From positions 62,001 through 126,000 of the forward strand of contig NZ_KB903771.1 in the NCBI RefSeq assembly GCF_000379845.1: 64,000 bases of DNA. Direction: 5' to 3'. The notes beneath the pieces are model-generated. The model did no database searches and had not been told where the DNA came from. It saw only the letters and a list, made by a program, of their open reading frames with translations. The translations under genes were made by a program, and so were the position numbers. Source of the stretch: Moraxella boevrei DSM 14165. GTDB taxonomy: Bacteria; Pseudomonadota; Gammaproteobacteria; Pseudomonadales; Moraxellaceae. Shown piece by piece: positions 56,309 to 64,000 of this stretch (position 1 is the first letter of the stretch; each line of letters starts with the position of its first letter).

Positions 56309-57496
56309 TTAAGCCTTAAAATCTACCGCCACCCTTAAAATCTGCTCACTCACCGCCAAATCCACGTTTTTATTTTCGCCAAGTTTTACCATACCATGTG
56401 CTTGTAATTGGGCTAAAATCGGGGAAATGACATTATCGTCAAGCTCCACATCGTTAAAACTAATTGGCAAATCTAGTGATTTGAAAAACTCTGCGGTTTT
56501 AACAATTGCTGTATCAGCAATCTTATCATCTGAGCCTGTCAAATTCCATACATTTTTACCATATTGCACTAGCTTGGCATGTTTTTGGTCTTTTAACACG
56601 GTAAGTAATGACGGTAAAATAATTGTCAATGTCCGTGCGTGGTCAATGCCATACAGGGAGGTGATTTCATGTCCAATCATGTGCGTCGCCCAATCCTGTG
56701 GTACACCCACGCCAATCAGACCGTTTAACGCCATAGTCGCCGTCCACATGATATTTTTGCGAATGTCCATGTCATTGAGGTTTTCTTTGACCGCTGTGCC
56801 TTCTTCAATTAAAATTTTTAAAAGACTCTCACTAAACGCATCTTGCACTTTGGCATTCACAGGATAGGTCAAATACTGCTCCATTACATGGACGAATGCA
56901 TCACCAATACCGTTCATGACTTGGCGAATCGGCAATGTCAAGGTTTTGGCAGGGTCAAGAATTGAGAATTTTGGGTAGGCGTTTGGGTTGCCAAAGGAGA
57001 GTTTGGCGTGGCGTTCGCTGTGGTTAATCACACCGCCTGAGTTCATCTCGGAGCCTGTAGCAGGAATGGTTAGTACCGTACCAAGCGGTATGGCGGAGGT
57101 GATATCTTTGGTACGGTTTAATAGAGCTTGCCAAGCCTGTTCGTGATCGCTATCGTCTTTTAAAGTCGCTGTCAAAGCAATGAATTTTGTACCGTCAAGC
57201 ACCGAACCACCACCCACCGCAAGCAAAAAGTCAATATTATGAGCATGAACCATGTCCACCGCACGCATGAGTGTGCTAAATTCTGGGTTTGGTTCAATAC
57301 CACCAAATTCAAAAATTTCACGGCTTTCCCCATTTAAAGCGGTTTTGACTTCGTCAAGCGTGCCTGTTTTGACAGCCGAACCACCGCCGTAGGTGATTAA
57401 TACTTTGGCGTTTTTTGGCACTAAACTCGCCAATTCTTTGATTTGACCTTCGCCAAAGACGATTTTGACAGGGTTAAAATAGGTGAAGTTGTTCAT
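56309..57496 (-). CDS. yqhD: YqhD-like NADPH-dependent aldehyde reductase
   Basis: A 395-residue iron-type alcohol dehydrogenase. NFTYFNPVKIVFGEGQIKEL at the start, LITYGGGSAVKTG, LAVGGGSVLDGTKFIA, IPATGSEMNSGGVI and the metal region GIGDAFVHVMEQYLTYP and MIGHEITSLYGIDHARTL match YqhD, which reduces short toxic aldehydes such as methylglyoxal, acrolein and malondialdehyde. It lies 110 bases after the LLM gene in the same direction and may belong to the ArsR-controlled group, though I see no operator in front of it. Confidence 0.9.
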   Translation of the reverse strand: MNNFTYFNPVKIVFGEGQIKELASLVPKNAKVLITYGGGSAVKTGTLDEVKTALNGESREIFEFGGIEPNPEFSTLMRAVDMVHAHNIDFLLAVGGGSVLDGTKFIALTATLKDDSDHEQAWQALLNRTKDITSAIPLGTVLTIPATGSEMNSGGVINHSERHAKLSFGNPNAYPKFSILDPAKTLTLPIRQVMNGIGDAFVHVMEQYLTYPVNAKVQDAFSESLLKILIEEGTAVKENLNDMDIRKNIMWTATMALNGLIGVGVPQDWATHMIGHEITSLYGIDHARTLTIILPSLLTVLKDQKHAKLVQYGKNVWNLTGSDDKIADTAIVKTAEFFKSLDLPISFNDVELDDNVISPILAQLQAHGMVKLGENKNVDLAVSEQILRVAVDFKA

Positions 57497-57606
57497 GATT
57501 TTGCCTTTTATTTAGATTTTGTGTTTATGATAAATGATTGCCAAAAATTGCACCATACATCTTTGGCATGATTTTAACAATCATTTTAACAGTTTTTAAA
57601 ATAATT

Positions 57607-58587
57607 TTAGTAATTTTTTACAATATCATTTAACATCGTATAACTTTGCTTTTGCAAATCTTCATCAAAAATATAACTGACCGCCATAAGTTCATCAGGA
57701 TTGACTGCGGTTTTTAGCGTATTTAACTGATGATTGACGGTCGTTTGCGAGCCGATAAGCGAACAATTTAGCATATTCATCGCCATTGATTTTTCGTGCG
57801 GATGCCAGATTTCGTCCATATTATCCACAGGGGGTAATAAGGGATTGCTCTGCCCACGCACCACATTTAAGAAAAATTGATAGGTAGACGTGGCTAAAAA
57901 TTGGGCATTTTTATCCGTATCAGCAACGATGGCATTCGTACCAATAATCACATATGGTTTATCAAGCACTTGGCTTGGTTTAAACTGAGTGCGATAAATC
58001 TTGACCGCTTCCACCATCATGCGTGGGGCAAAATGGCTGGCAAAAGCATACGGCAAGCCCAACTCGGCAGCAAGATAGGCACTTGATGTGCTAGAACCTA
58101 AGATATATATCGGTACGTTGGTATTGGTCGCAGGCACGGCTTTGACGCTTGTGGTATTATTGCCAAAATAATGCTGTAACTCGGCAACGTCATGCGGAAA
58201 ATTGTGCGACACGTCTGCTTCATTACGCCGTAATGCTCGTGCGGTCATCGGGTCAGTGCCAGGGGCTCGCCCAAGCCCAAGCTCAACACGATTTGGATAA
58301 AGGGTGGCAAGCGTGCCATACTGTTCAGCGACAATCAAAGGAGAATGATTGGGAAGCATAACGCCACCGCTACCGACGTTTAGGCTTATGGTATGTGCCA
58401 AAACGTGGCCAATCAGTAGCTGTGTGGCAGAGCTGACAAGAGACGGCATATTATGATGCTCGGCAATCCAGTAGCGTGCCACGCCTAGATTTTCGGCAAA
58501 TTTGGCTAAATTAACCAAACTGTCAATCGCATTTTTGGGCGATTGACCTTGGCGAACAGGGGCAAGATTTAGAATAGATAATTGCAT
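57607..58587 (-). CDS. LLM-class flavin-dependent monooxygenase (MsnO8/YhbW type)
   Basis: A 326-residue luciferase-like protein with LSILNLAPVRQGQ at the start, YWIAEHHNMPSLVSSA, NVGSGGVMLPNHSPLIVAEQYGTL, VELGLGRAPGTD and ILGSSTSSAYLAAELGLPYAFASHF, all typical of the MsnO8/YhbW group. It would use reduced flavin, probably supplied by the nitroreductase or another reductase; substrate unknown. It starts 3 bases after the nitroreductase stop. Confidence 0.9.
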   Translation of the reverse strand: MQLSILNLAPVRQGQSPKNAIDSLVNLAKFAENLGVARYWIAEHHNMPSLVSSATQLLIGHVLAHTISLNVGSGGVMLPNHSPLIVAEQYGTLATLYPNRVELGLGRAPGTDPMTARALRRNEADVSHNFPHDVAELQHYFGNNTTSVKAVPATNTNVPIYILGSSTSSAYLAAELGLPYAFASHFAPRMMVEAVKIYRTQFKPSQVLDKPYVIIGTNAIVADTDKNAQFLATSTYQFFLNVVRGQSNPLLPPVDNMDEIWHPHEKSMAMNMLNCSLIGSQTTVNHQLNTLKTAVNPDELMAVSYIFDEDLQKQSYTMLNDIVKNY

Positions 58588-58590
58588 GAT

Positions 58591-59253
58591 TTACTCCACA
58601 AATCTTACAATCTCATCAAGCGATTTACGAGATTTTAGGCGAATGTCTTTATCACGATAACCAAAGGTTACCGCCACCGACACGCCCCATTCGTTGGGGT
58701 CAAACAGCCCTTCATTTGCCAAAATATCATTGACAGCTTTATAATCAAAGCCTTCAATTGGACAGCTATCCACACCAAGCAGGATGGCTCCTGTCATCAT
58801 ATTGGCAAGGGCGATGTAAGTTTGCTTACTTGCCCAATCAAACAGCGTGCGTTCGTTCTCCAAGATGGCAATGTCATCTTTTTGGAATTTTTCATAAACC
58901 GCTAAAGCTTGTTGTTTTTTATCGTCAGTCAGACCACGCCGTGCAATGACTGCATCAAAAAATGGCGTATCAAAACGAGCGTTTTTCTTTGCCAAAATCA
59001 CAACAATGTGACTTGCGGTATCAAGCGTATTCGTCATGCCCCACGCCACAGGTTTTAATTTTTGGCGTAATTCTTTGTTTTGTAACACCAAAAACCGCCA
59101 TGGCTCAGAACCGACCGAACTTGGGCTTAACTGCCCAAACTGTAAAATGGCGTTAAATTCATCATCGCTAATTTTGCGGTCTTTATCATAAGAACGGGTG
59201 GACGCACGGCTTTTAAAGGCTTGGATAATATCGTCTTTATCAAATATTTTCAT
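58591..59253 (-). CDS. NAD(P)H-dependent nitroreductase-family flavoenzyme
   Basis: A 220-residue nitroreductase of the NfsB/YfkO type: FKSRASTRSYDKDRKISDDEF with the FMN-binding Arg-Ser/Arg, QFGQLSPSSVGSEPWRFLVLQ, ALANMMTGAILLGVDSCPIEGFD and VAVTFGYRDKD. It would reduce nitro groups, quinones or flavin. Placed 9 bases after the Old Yellow Enzyme and 3 before the LLM gene, it clearly shares their transcript. Confidence 0.9.
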   Translation of the reverse strand: MKIFDKDDIIQAFKSRASTRSYDKDRKISDDEFNAILQFGQLSPSSVGSEPWRFLVLQNKELRQKLKPVAWGMTNTLDTASHIVVILAKKNARFDTPFFDAVIARRGLTDDKKQQALAVYEKFQKDDIAILENERTLFDWASKQTYIALANMMTGAILLGVDSCPIEGFDYKAVNDILANEGLFDPNEWGVSVAVTFGYRDKDIRLKSRKSLDEIVRFVE

Positions 59254-59262
59254 AAATTTTCC

Positions 59263-60321
59263 TTAAAAATACCCACGCTCATAAGAGTCTGGCACATCGT
59301 TTACCCCATCAAAATCCGCCCCTACTTGATTGTACTGGGCGTTAAGCCACCAGTGTGGGTCTCGCAAAAGTCCACGCCCCACCGCCACAAGGTCGGCATC
59401 ACGAGCAAGCACATTATCGGCAAGCTGTGGATTATCGAGCATTCCTACCGCAATGGTTGGTACGTTGGTGGCGTGTTTGATTTTTGATGCCAAAAATACT
59501 TGATAGCCTGCACTAAACTCTGGATAATGCCCTACCGCAAGCACGCCATCGCCACCACCACTAATGTGGAGCATATCCACGCCTGCTGCCACATAACGCT
59601 TGGCAATTTCTACGCCATAATCGCTGTCATAGCCGTTTTCGCCATACTCTTGGGCAGAAATTCGCATAATGAGCGGCATATCGCTTGGCATAACCGCCTT
59701 GACCGCTTTGATGACTTTTTCGCCAAATAAAAAGCGGTCTTGACCATATTCATCATCACGCTGATTGGATTTTGGTGCATGAAATTGATGAATCAAATAA
59801 CCGTGAGCCCCATGCAATTCAATGGCGTCAAACCCTGCATCAATGGCACGCTGAACTGACTTTACAAAACCATCAACAATCTCGTCAATCTCGGTGGTAC
59901 TTAACGCTCGTGGGGTTTTTAAATTTTGGCCTTTAAAATCCAAATCGCCATAATGAATGGCAGAAGGTGCAACCACATCATCGCAATCTTCAGCTTTACG
60001 CCCTGCGTGGGCGATTTGAATGGCGATTTTGGCATCATATTTATGCACGCTTGCCACGATTTTGGCAAATTCATCACGCTGATTATCATTCCAAAGCCCC
60101 AAGCACTTCGGCGAGATACGCCCATTAGGGGCAATATTGGTCATCTCCACAATCACAAGCCCCACACCGCCAATGGCACGACTGGTATAATGGACAAAAT
60201 GCCAATCATTAGGCACGCCATCAACCGCTTGGTATTGACACATTGGGGGCATGACAATGCGATTTTTAAGTGATAATCCTTTGAGTGTAAAAGGTTTTTG
60301 TAAATAACGAAATTTTGCCAT
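59263..60321 (-). CDS. Old Yellow Enzyme (YqjM/NamA-like ene-reductase)
   Basis: A 352-residue FMN-dependent ene-reductase of the thermophilic-like branch: KNRIVMPPMCQYQAVDGVPNDWHFVHYTSRAIGGVGLVIVEMT in outline (residues 19-62), with the Cys that tunes the flavin in PPMCQY, then QIAHAGRKA, FDAIELHGAHGYLIHQFHAPKSNQRDD, and VGRGLLRDPHW. YqjM enzymes reduce electrophilic enones, nitroesters and maleimides. AGGAG precedes the ATG. A 7-6-7 dyad matching the arsR operator is located 42-61 bases upstream. Confidence 0.93.
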   Translation of the reverse strand: MAKFRYLQKPFTLKGLSLKNRIVMPPMCQYQAVDGVPNDWHFVHYTSRAIGGVGLVIVEMTNIAPNGRISPKCLGLWNDNQRDEFAKIVASVHKYDAKIAIQIAHAGRKAEDCDDVVAPSAIHYGDLDFKGQNLKTPRALSTTEIDEIVDGFVKSVQRAIDAGFDAIELHGAHGYLIHQFHAPKSNQRDDEYGQDRFLFGEKVIKAVKAVMPSDMPLIMRISAQEYGENGYDSDYGVEIAKRYVAAGVDMLHISGGGDGVLAVGHYPEFSAGYQVFLASKIKHATNVPTIAVGMLDNPQLADNVLARDADLVAVGRGLLRDPHWWLNAQYNQVGADFDGVNDVPDSYERGYF

Positions 60322-60362
60322 AATAGCTCCTAAAAAATAAAAGTGAATGATAAGATATACTC

Positions 60363-60382
60363 ATATTTAGAAATATAGATAT
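60363..60382. promoter_or_regulatory. Second ArsR operator, before the Old Yellow Enzyme gene
   Basis: ATATTTA (60363-60369), six bases, TAGATAT (60376-60382). The geometry and right half-site are identical to the arsR dyad and the left half differs by one base. It lies in the 78-base gap between arsR and the enzyme genes. Confidence 0.7.
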
Positions 60383-60399
60383 AAAAAATTAAAATTTTT

Positions 60400-60729
60400 T
60401 TAGCTTAACATATCATCTAATACACCTAAAAGTGTCTGCACCGCTTGGTGATTGTAGCGATAATACGTCCACTTGCCAATGCGTTTGGATTCAACAAGAC
60501 CTGCCGTTTTTAGGTTATTTAGATAGGATGAAACCACCGACTGAGCCAACCCTGTTTTTTCAGTAATAATGCCCACGCACACGCCACCGTCAAAATCATC
60601 GGGATTATTACCCCGATTGACAAAGTGCGTCTCGGGATCTTTTAGCCACAAAAGCATGTCCAGCCGATAATCGTTGGATAAAGCTTTAAAAGCATCAAGC
60701 AAGGCAGTTTTGTCATTTGTTAGTGTCAT
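60400..60729 (-). CDS. ArsR-family transcriptional repressor
   Basis: A 109-residue winged-helix protein: LLDAFKALSNDYRLDMLLWLKDPE, then GGVCVGIITEKTGLAQSVVSSYLNNLKTAGLVESKRIGKWTYYRYN. The recognition helix and wing are typical; a single Cys lies near residue 51 at the start of the DNA-binding unit, where metal-sensing ArsR has its Cys pair, so a thiol-based sensor of electrophiles or oxidants is possible (inference). It precedes and likely controls the four oxidoreductase genes and itself, through the dyads described. It has no recognisable ribosome site. Confidence 0.9.
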   Translation of the reverse strand: MTLTNDKTALLDAFKALSNDYRLDMLLWLKDPETHFVNRGNNPDDFDGGVCVGIITEKTGLAQSVVSSYLNNLKTAGLVESKRIGKWTYYRYNHQAVQTLLGVLDDMLS

Positions 60730-60735
60730 GGGGAT

Positions 60736-60763
60736 ATTATATCTATTTTTTTAGATATGTCAA
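60736..60763 (-). promoter_or_regulatory. arsR promoter, consensus sigma-70, predicted leaderless start
   Basis: On the minus strand TTGACA (60758-60763), a 16-nt spacer, and TATAAT (60736-60741). Six bases (ATCCCC) separate the -10 from the ATG, so initiation at the normal distance falls on the A of the start codon. Confidence 0.8.
60739..60758. promoter_or_regulatory. arsR operator dyad
   Basis: ATATCTA, six T, TAGATAT: a perfect 7-6-7 inverted repeat covering the whole promoter spacer and part of both hexamers, so a bound repressor would block polymerase. Shares its half-site with 60376-60382. Confidence 0.8.
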
Positions 60764-60899
60764 TCTATTTTTTGGTTTTAAGACGCATATTAGTAAAATC
60801 ATTGCAAAATTAATCGTGTTTACTTTTGTTTAGCAGAAAAATTTATAAATTTATCAAGTTTGTCATGAGACATTTGTTGCGATAACATTTGGTTAAACA

Positions 60900-63494
60900 T
60901 TAAGCCCTTTTTAATCTTAACGCATTTAGCACCACAAAAAAACTTGACAAACTCATGCCAATCGCCGCCGCCCAAGGTGGCACATAGCCAAGCCCTGCAG
61001 GAATTAGCACCGCTAGATTATACCCCAACGCCCAACGAAAATTTTGGCTAATAATACGGTCGGTTTTGTGTGCCACACGATAGGCATCGGCTATCGTCTG
61101 AATTTCACCATTTAATACGAGCGAATCGCTAGATACTTGTGCCAAATCTGCCACGCCAGCCATTGCCGTTGAGACGTTTGCCCTTGCCAATACAGGGGCG
61201 TCATTGATACCATCGCCGACCATTTGCACGATATGATTGGCATTTTGTAAGGCTTGAATATGGGCGACTTTTTCATCAGGGCTTAAGCCTTTATACAGCA
61301 CGTCAATCCCGAGTTGGGAAGCGACTTTGTCCGCTTGTTCACTAGGGTCACCTGTTAACATTAATACTTCAACACCTTGATTTTTCAAGGTTTGTATCGC
61401 ATCAAAGGCTTGTTCACGGATTTTATCATGAAAATAAAAATGGGCTAACGCTTGCCAATGATTGTCTTGCCACTGGCTTAAAGTAACGCTGATACTGGCT
61501 TGATAATTGGCTAAATTGGGCAAAATAGACACGTCAGTAACTGCATGGTCTGTGGCAAAGGCAAAATGCCCCAAGCGAAAATGCTCATTATCAATCGTGG
61601 CTTGTACCCCACCCCCCACAATATGCTGTAAATCGTGGCTCATGGGCAAATGTAGCTGACGTGTGGCGGTCAATAACGCATAGGCAATCGGATGTCGGCT
61701 ACCTACTTCCAAACTGCCTGCGATTGCAAGGAGTTGATCTTTAACATCTTTACTGTTTTGTTGATTATATTGTTTATCCAAAATATCAATCGCCAACAAA
61801 TTTGGCTGTCCATAAGTCAATGTACCTGTTTTGTCAAACGCCACATGGCTAACCTGTGCCAAGCTAGTAATGGTATGCCCCCGAGTTGCCAAAAATCCCA
61901 AACTCGCCAAACGATTGGTCGCAACCGTTAATGCAATCGGTGTCGCAAGTGATAATGCACACGGACATGTCGCCACCAACACCGCCACGGTCGCCCAAAT
62001 CGCATTACTCGGCTCAATCATATACCACGCCAAAAATACCACGCTGGCAATCACTAAAACCCTTGCCACGAACCAACGTGCCAATTTATCGGCTTTTAAT
62101 GCTACTTGCGGTTTTTCGCTTAACGCACGATTGACAAGGCGGTCAATTACCCCTATTTGACTATCTTTTGGCAAGGCGGTCACTTGCATGACAAAGGGCT
62201 GACTGTCATTTTGGCTACCACCAATCACGCTATCGCCAAGTTTTTTAACAATTAAATCACTTTCCCCTGTTAACAAACTTTGCGACACTGTAGCAACTTT
62301 TGACAACAAAATACCGTCCGCCACCACATTTACCCCTGCATCAATGCGAATAATATCACCGATTTGCAGATTTTGAGCAGATACCAAATGTTGCTCGTTT
62401 AAAGACTGATTTGCTAAGTGATTTAAACTAGCTTGATATGTTTGGCTTAAATGGTGTAAATTTGTTAAATAATTTTTATCTTCTTTATCAACAATTTGTG
62501 CTTGCCCCAGTTTTGCCACCAATATCGGCTCAACCACCACCAAATCATTGGCAAGGCTAGACGCTTTGACGCGTGCGTTATGTTCCACATATTTACCTGC
62601 CAATAAAAAGAAAATCAACATGCTGACTGAGTCGTAATACGTTTCGCCCGTGTGGGTCAAAGTGGCATACAAGCTTGCACAAAACGTAATCACAATCGCC
62701 AAACTAATTGGCACATCCATGTTCACTTGACGGGCTTTTATCGCCGAAAACGCCGACTGAAAAAATGGCAATCCTGCAATAAAAAATACAGGAATACTGA
62801 CAAATAACGACACCCAACGCAAAAACTCTCGGTCGTTATCCGCCATGCCTGCATATTCGCCAAAATATAAACCGACTGCAAACATCATGGCTTGCATTGC
62901 CCCTAATGCCGAGATCCCGAGTTGAAACAACATTTTACGATTATCACGGCGAAGCATGGCTTCGTGGGTGTCTTGGCGATAGGGTTTGGCATTATAGCCA
63001 ATTTGTTGAATAGTTGACAAAATTTGACTAATCGGTAATTGCGTTTCGTCCCATAACACTCGCATGCGTTGATTGGTTAGATTTACTTGACATTGTTGTA
63101 AGCCATTTAGCCGAGAAAGTTGAGTCTCAATCAACCACGCACAGGCACTACAGCGTAAATTACTCACCGATAATTCTGCAACGCTATTGCCTTGTTGAGC
63201 GTAGATAAATTGGGCTTTCACATCATCATGGTCATAGGCTTGCAGTTGATATAAACTATCAGGTAGGCTTGCCGTGCGGTTAATCTCGCTACGGTCAAGG
63301 TAATATTGCTCAAGCCCTGCTTCCACGATACTTTGACTGGCTAATTGACAGCCAAGGCAACACATGGGGCGTTGTTCCGCCAATATTTTGGTAAAAAATG
63401 GTTGTTTTGGCAGAGGGTCGCCACAGTGAAAACAATGCCCGTCAGGGGGCAAAATCAGTTCAGTGTATTGATAAGTGGTGGTAAACTCGGACAT
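60900..63494 (-). CDS. ccoI: cbb3-oxidase copper P-type ATPase CcoI/FixI
   Basis: An 864-residue P1B ATPase. The N-terminal Cys-rich region (CFHCGDPLP, CCLGCQLAS) and an HMA domain (LRCSACAWL, near residue 111) are followed by eight helices, CPCALSLATP (near 510), DKTGTLT with the phosphorylated Asp (near 554) and GDGINDAP (near 763). CcoI/FixI delivers copper to cbb3 cytochrome oxidase. ccoNOP are not in the window, and ccoS/ccoH not adjacent. The start at 63494 has AAGG upstream. Confidence 0.92.
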   Translation of the reverse strand: MSEFTTTYQYTELILPPDGHCFHCGDPLPKQPFFTKILAEQRPMCCLGCQLASQSIVEAGLEQYYLDRSEINRTASLPDSLYQLQAYDHDDVKAQFIYAQQGNSVAELSVSNLRCSACAWLIETQLSRLNGLQQCQVNLTNQRMRVLWDETQLPISQILSTIQQIGYNAKPYRQDTHEAMLRRDNRKMLFQLGISALGAMQAMMFAVGLYFGEYAGMADNDREFLRWVSLFVSIPVFFIAGLPFFQSAFSAIKARQVNMDVPISLAIVITFCASLYATLTHTGETYYDSVSMLIFFLLAGKYVEHNARVKASSLANDLVVVEPILVAKLGQAQIVDKEDKNYLTNLHHLSQTYQASLNHLANQSLNEQHLVSAQNLQIGDIIRIDAGVNVVADGILLSKVATVSQSLLTGESDLIVKKLGDSVIGGSQNDSQPFVMQVTALPKDSQIGVIDRLVNRALSEKPQVALKADKLARWFVARVLVIASVVFLAWYMIEPSNAIWATVAVLVATCPCALSLATPIALTVATNRLASLGFLATRGHTITSLAQVSHVAFDKTGTLTYGQPNLLAIDILDKQYNQQNSKDVKDQLLAIAGSLEVGSRHPIAYALLTATRQLHLPMSHDLQHIVGGGVQATIDNEHFRLGHFAFATDHAVTDVSILPNLANYQASISVTLSQWQDNHWQALAHFYFHDKIREQAFDAIQTLKNQGVEVLMLTGDPSEQADKVASQLGIDVLYKGLSPDEKVAHIQALQNANHIVQMVGDGINDAPVLARANVSTAMAGVADLAQVSSDSLVLNGEIQTIADAYRVAHKTDRIISQNFRWALGYNLAVLIPAGLGYVPPWAAAIGMSLSSFFVVLNALRLKRA

Positions 63495-63594
63495 AAAAAA
63501 CCTTGTTGCAAATCCTATTAGCAATCATAACAGATAAATTTACCACGCCATTCACGCAGTTTTAGCGTATTATAGCATTTATTCCACCATTTTT

Positions 63595-64000
63595 TCATTT
63601 TTCTCTATTAGGCTTTAATTCGTTATCCTTGACAGGAGCTTCCATTTTTACATGACTGGTTGGCAGGGCATTTTTTAGCCCCATTTCTTGCATAATTTCA
63701 GCAATGCGTAAAATCATCAAGGTTTGTTTTTCGTTAAAATCCATGACACCTTTTACCGCTAAATAACAGCGTACTTCTACGATATAGGCATCTTGTTGCG
63801 TACTAGAAATCCGCACTTGGTTCCAGTGACTATTGGTCACAGGGTGATTGACAATATAAATTTGCACTTCTTCGATAAACTCACGCAGTTTTTTGGTGTT
63901 GCTATCACGTGAAATGTAAAATAATTGGTTAAAATGAAACATATCACGTTTGCTATAGTTCTCAATGCTCATGGATGAAAAACTACCGTTGGGAATGGTC
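63595..64000 (-). CDS. MscS-family mechanosensitive channel, 5' truncated by the window edge
   Basis: The minus-strand frame stays open to base 64000, beginning TIPNGSFSSMSIENYSKRD; an internal Met at 63972 is not the true start. This is the MscS beta-domain end (IPNxxF...IxNxSRR), followed by the alpha-beta C-terminal domain (FYISRDSNTKKLREFIEEVQIYIVNHP, VEVRCYLAV, ILRIAEIMQEMGLKNALPT) and a charged tail. The C-terminal 134 residues are visible. It points to a YbdG/YnaI-type larger channel, but the N-terminal helices lie outside the window. Confidence 0.85.
   Translation of the reverse strand, partial: TIPNGSFSSMSIENYSKRDMFHFNQLFYISRDSNTKKLREFIEEVQIYIVNHPVTNSHWNQVRISSTQQDAYIVEVRCYLAVKGVMDFNEKQTLMILRIAEIMQEMGLKNALPTSHVKMEAPVKDNELKPNREK

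Overview
The window is a gene-dense, AT-rich (roughly 40% GC by eye) stretch of a gammaproteobacterial chromosome. Gene content and protein character (Mfd, RpoD, LptE-HolA, LpxK, CcoI, NrdB followed by a small ferredoxin, YbeD, DUF2069, a GGCC restriction-modification system like those of Haemophilus and Neisseria) point to the family Moraxellaceae, probably a Moraxella/Faucicola-type organism. This is inferred from memory of these families, without a database search. I saw no rRNA, tRNA, CRISPR array, prophage or complete insertion sequence. Both edges cut genes: a TauE/SafE-type membrane protein on the left and an MscS-type channel on the right.

Layout. 1-1.9 kb: the TauE/SafE fragment with a very His-rich tail, a CHMI-type tautomerase, a small Cys-rich protein and a WG-repeat gene broken by two frameshifts. 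1.9-5.5 kb: mfd. 5.6-9.1 kb: a probable Fur-controlled haem-uptake pair, a TonB-dependent receptor plus a HmuY-like lipoprotein. 9.1-14.2 kb: GAPDH/Epd-family enzyme, adk, a NadR-like protein with altered NMNAT motifs, pspC, proA. 14.2-22.6 kb: ltaE, lpxK, putP, holA, lptE, a two-TM protein, an SCP2 protein, lolD, ychF. 22.9-28.9 kb: rsmA, argC, hemE, a DUF2069 protein, xthA, hinT and a ModA-like lipoprotein. 29.2-32.8 kb: a DUF815 ATPase, a translationally coupled VapBC pair, a DUF2868 membrane protein and an unknown protein. 32.8-40.1 kb: a long minus-strand run topA, NgoPII-type endonuclease, M.HaeIII-type methylase, DUF3817, lipoprotein, tsaD, DUF697-like. 40.1-46.0 kb: a membrane-anchored unknown, a BON-LysM protein, chaA, an MFS transporter, ruvC, fxsA, ybeD. 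46.0-50.2 kb: znuACB with a Zur box, and a divergent MipA-like outer-membrane protein. 50.4-56 kb: pirin, a frameshifted Rpn-type nuclease gene, nrdB, a ferredoxin, rpoD. 56.3-60.8 kb: an oxidoreductase cluster (YqhD, LLM monooxygenase, nitroreductase, Old Yellow Enzyme) behind an ArsR-type regulator. 60.9-64 kb: ccoI and the mscS fragment.

Most striking signals. (1) The ArsR gene and the Old Yellow Enzyme gene carry operator-like dyads with the same 7-6-7 geometry and a shared half-site TAGATAT. The arsR dyad covers the spacer of a TTGACA/TATAAT promoter whose predicted start is the A of the ATG, implying a leaderless, autorepressed message. (2) Textbook sigma-32 promoters (CTTGAAA, 13-14 nt, CCCCAT) precede ybeD and the pirin gene. 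(3) A GGCC restriction-modification pair overlaps the 3' end of topA, and GGCC looks about tenfold depleted. (4) VapBC lies inside a DUF815-DUF2868 cluster with an ATGA start/stop overlap. (5) Two REP/MITE-like elements share a core but have different outer inverted arms; degenerate relatives lie elsewhere. (6) Two genes carry frameshifts, each with at least one shift at a homopolymer, which may be decay, phase variation or assembly error.
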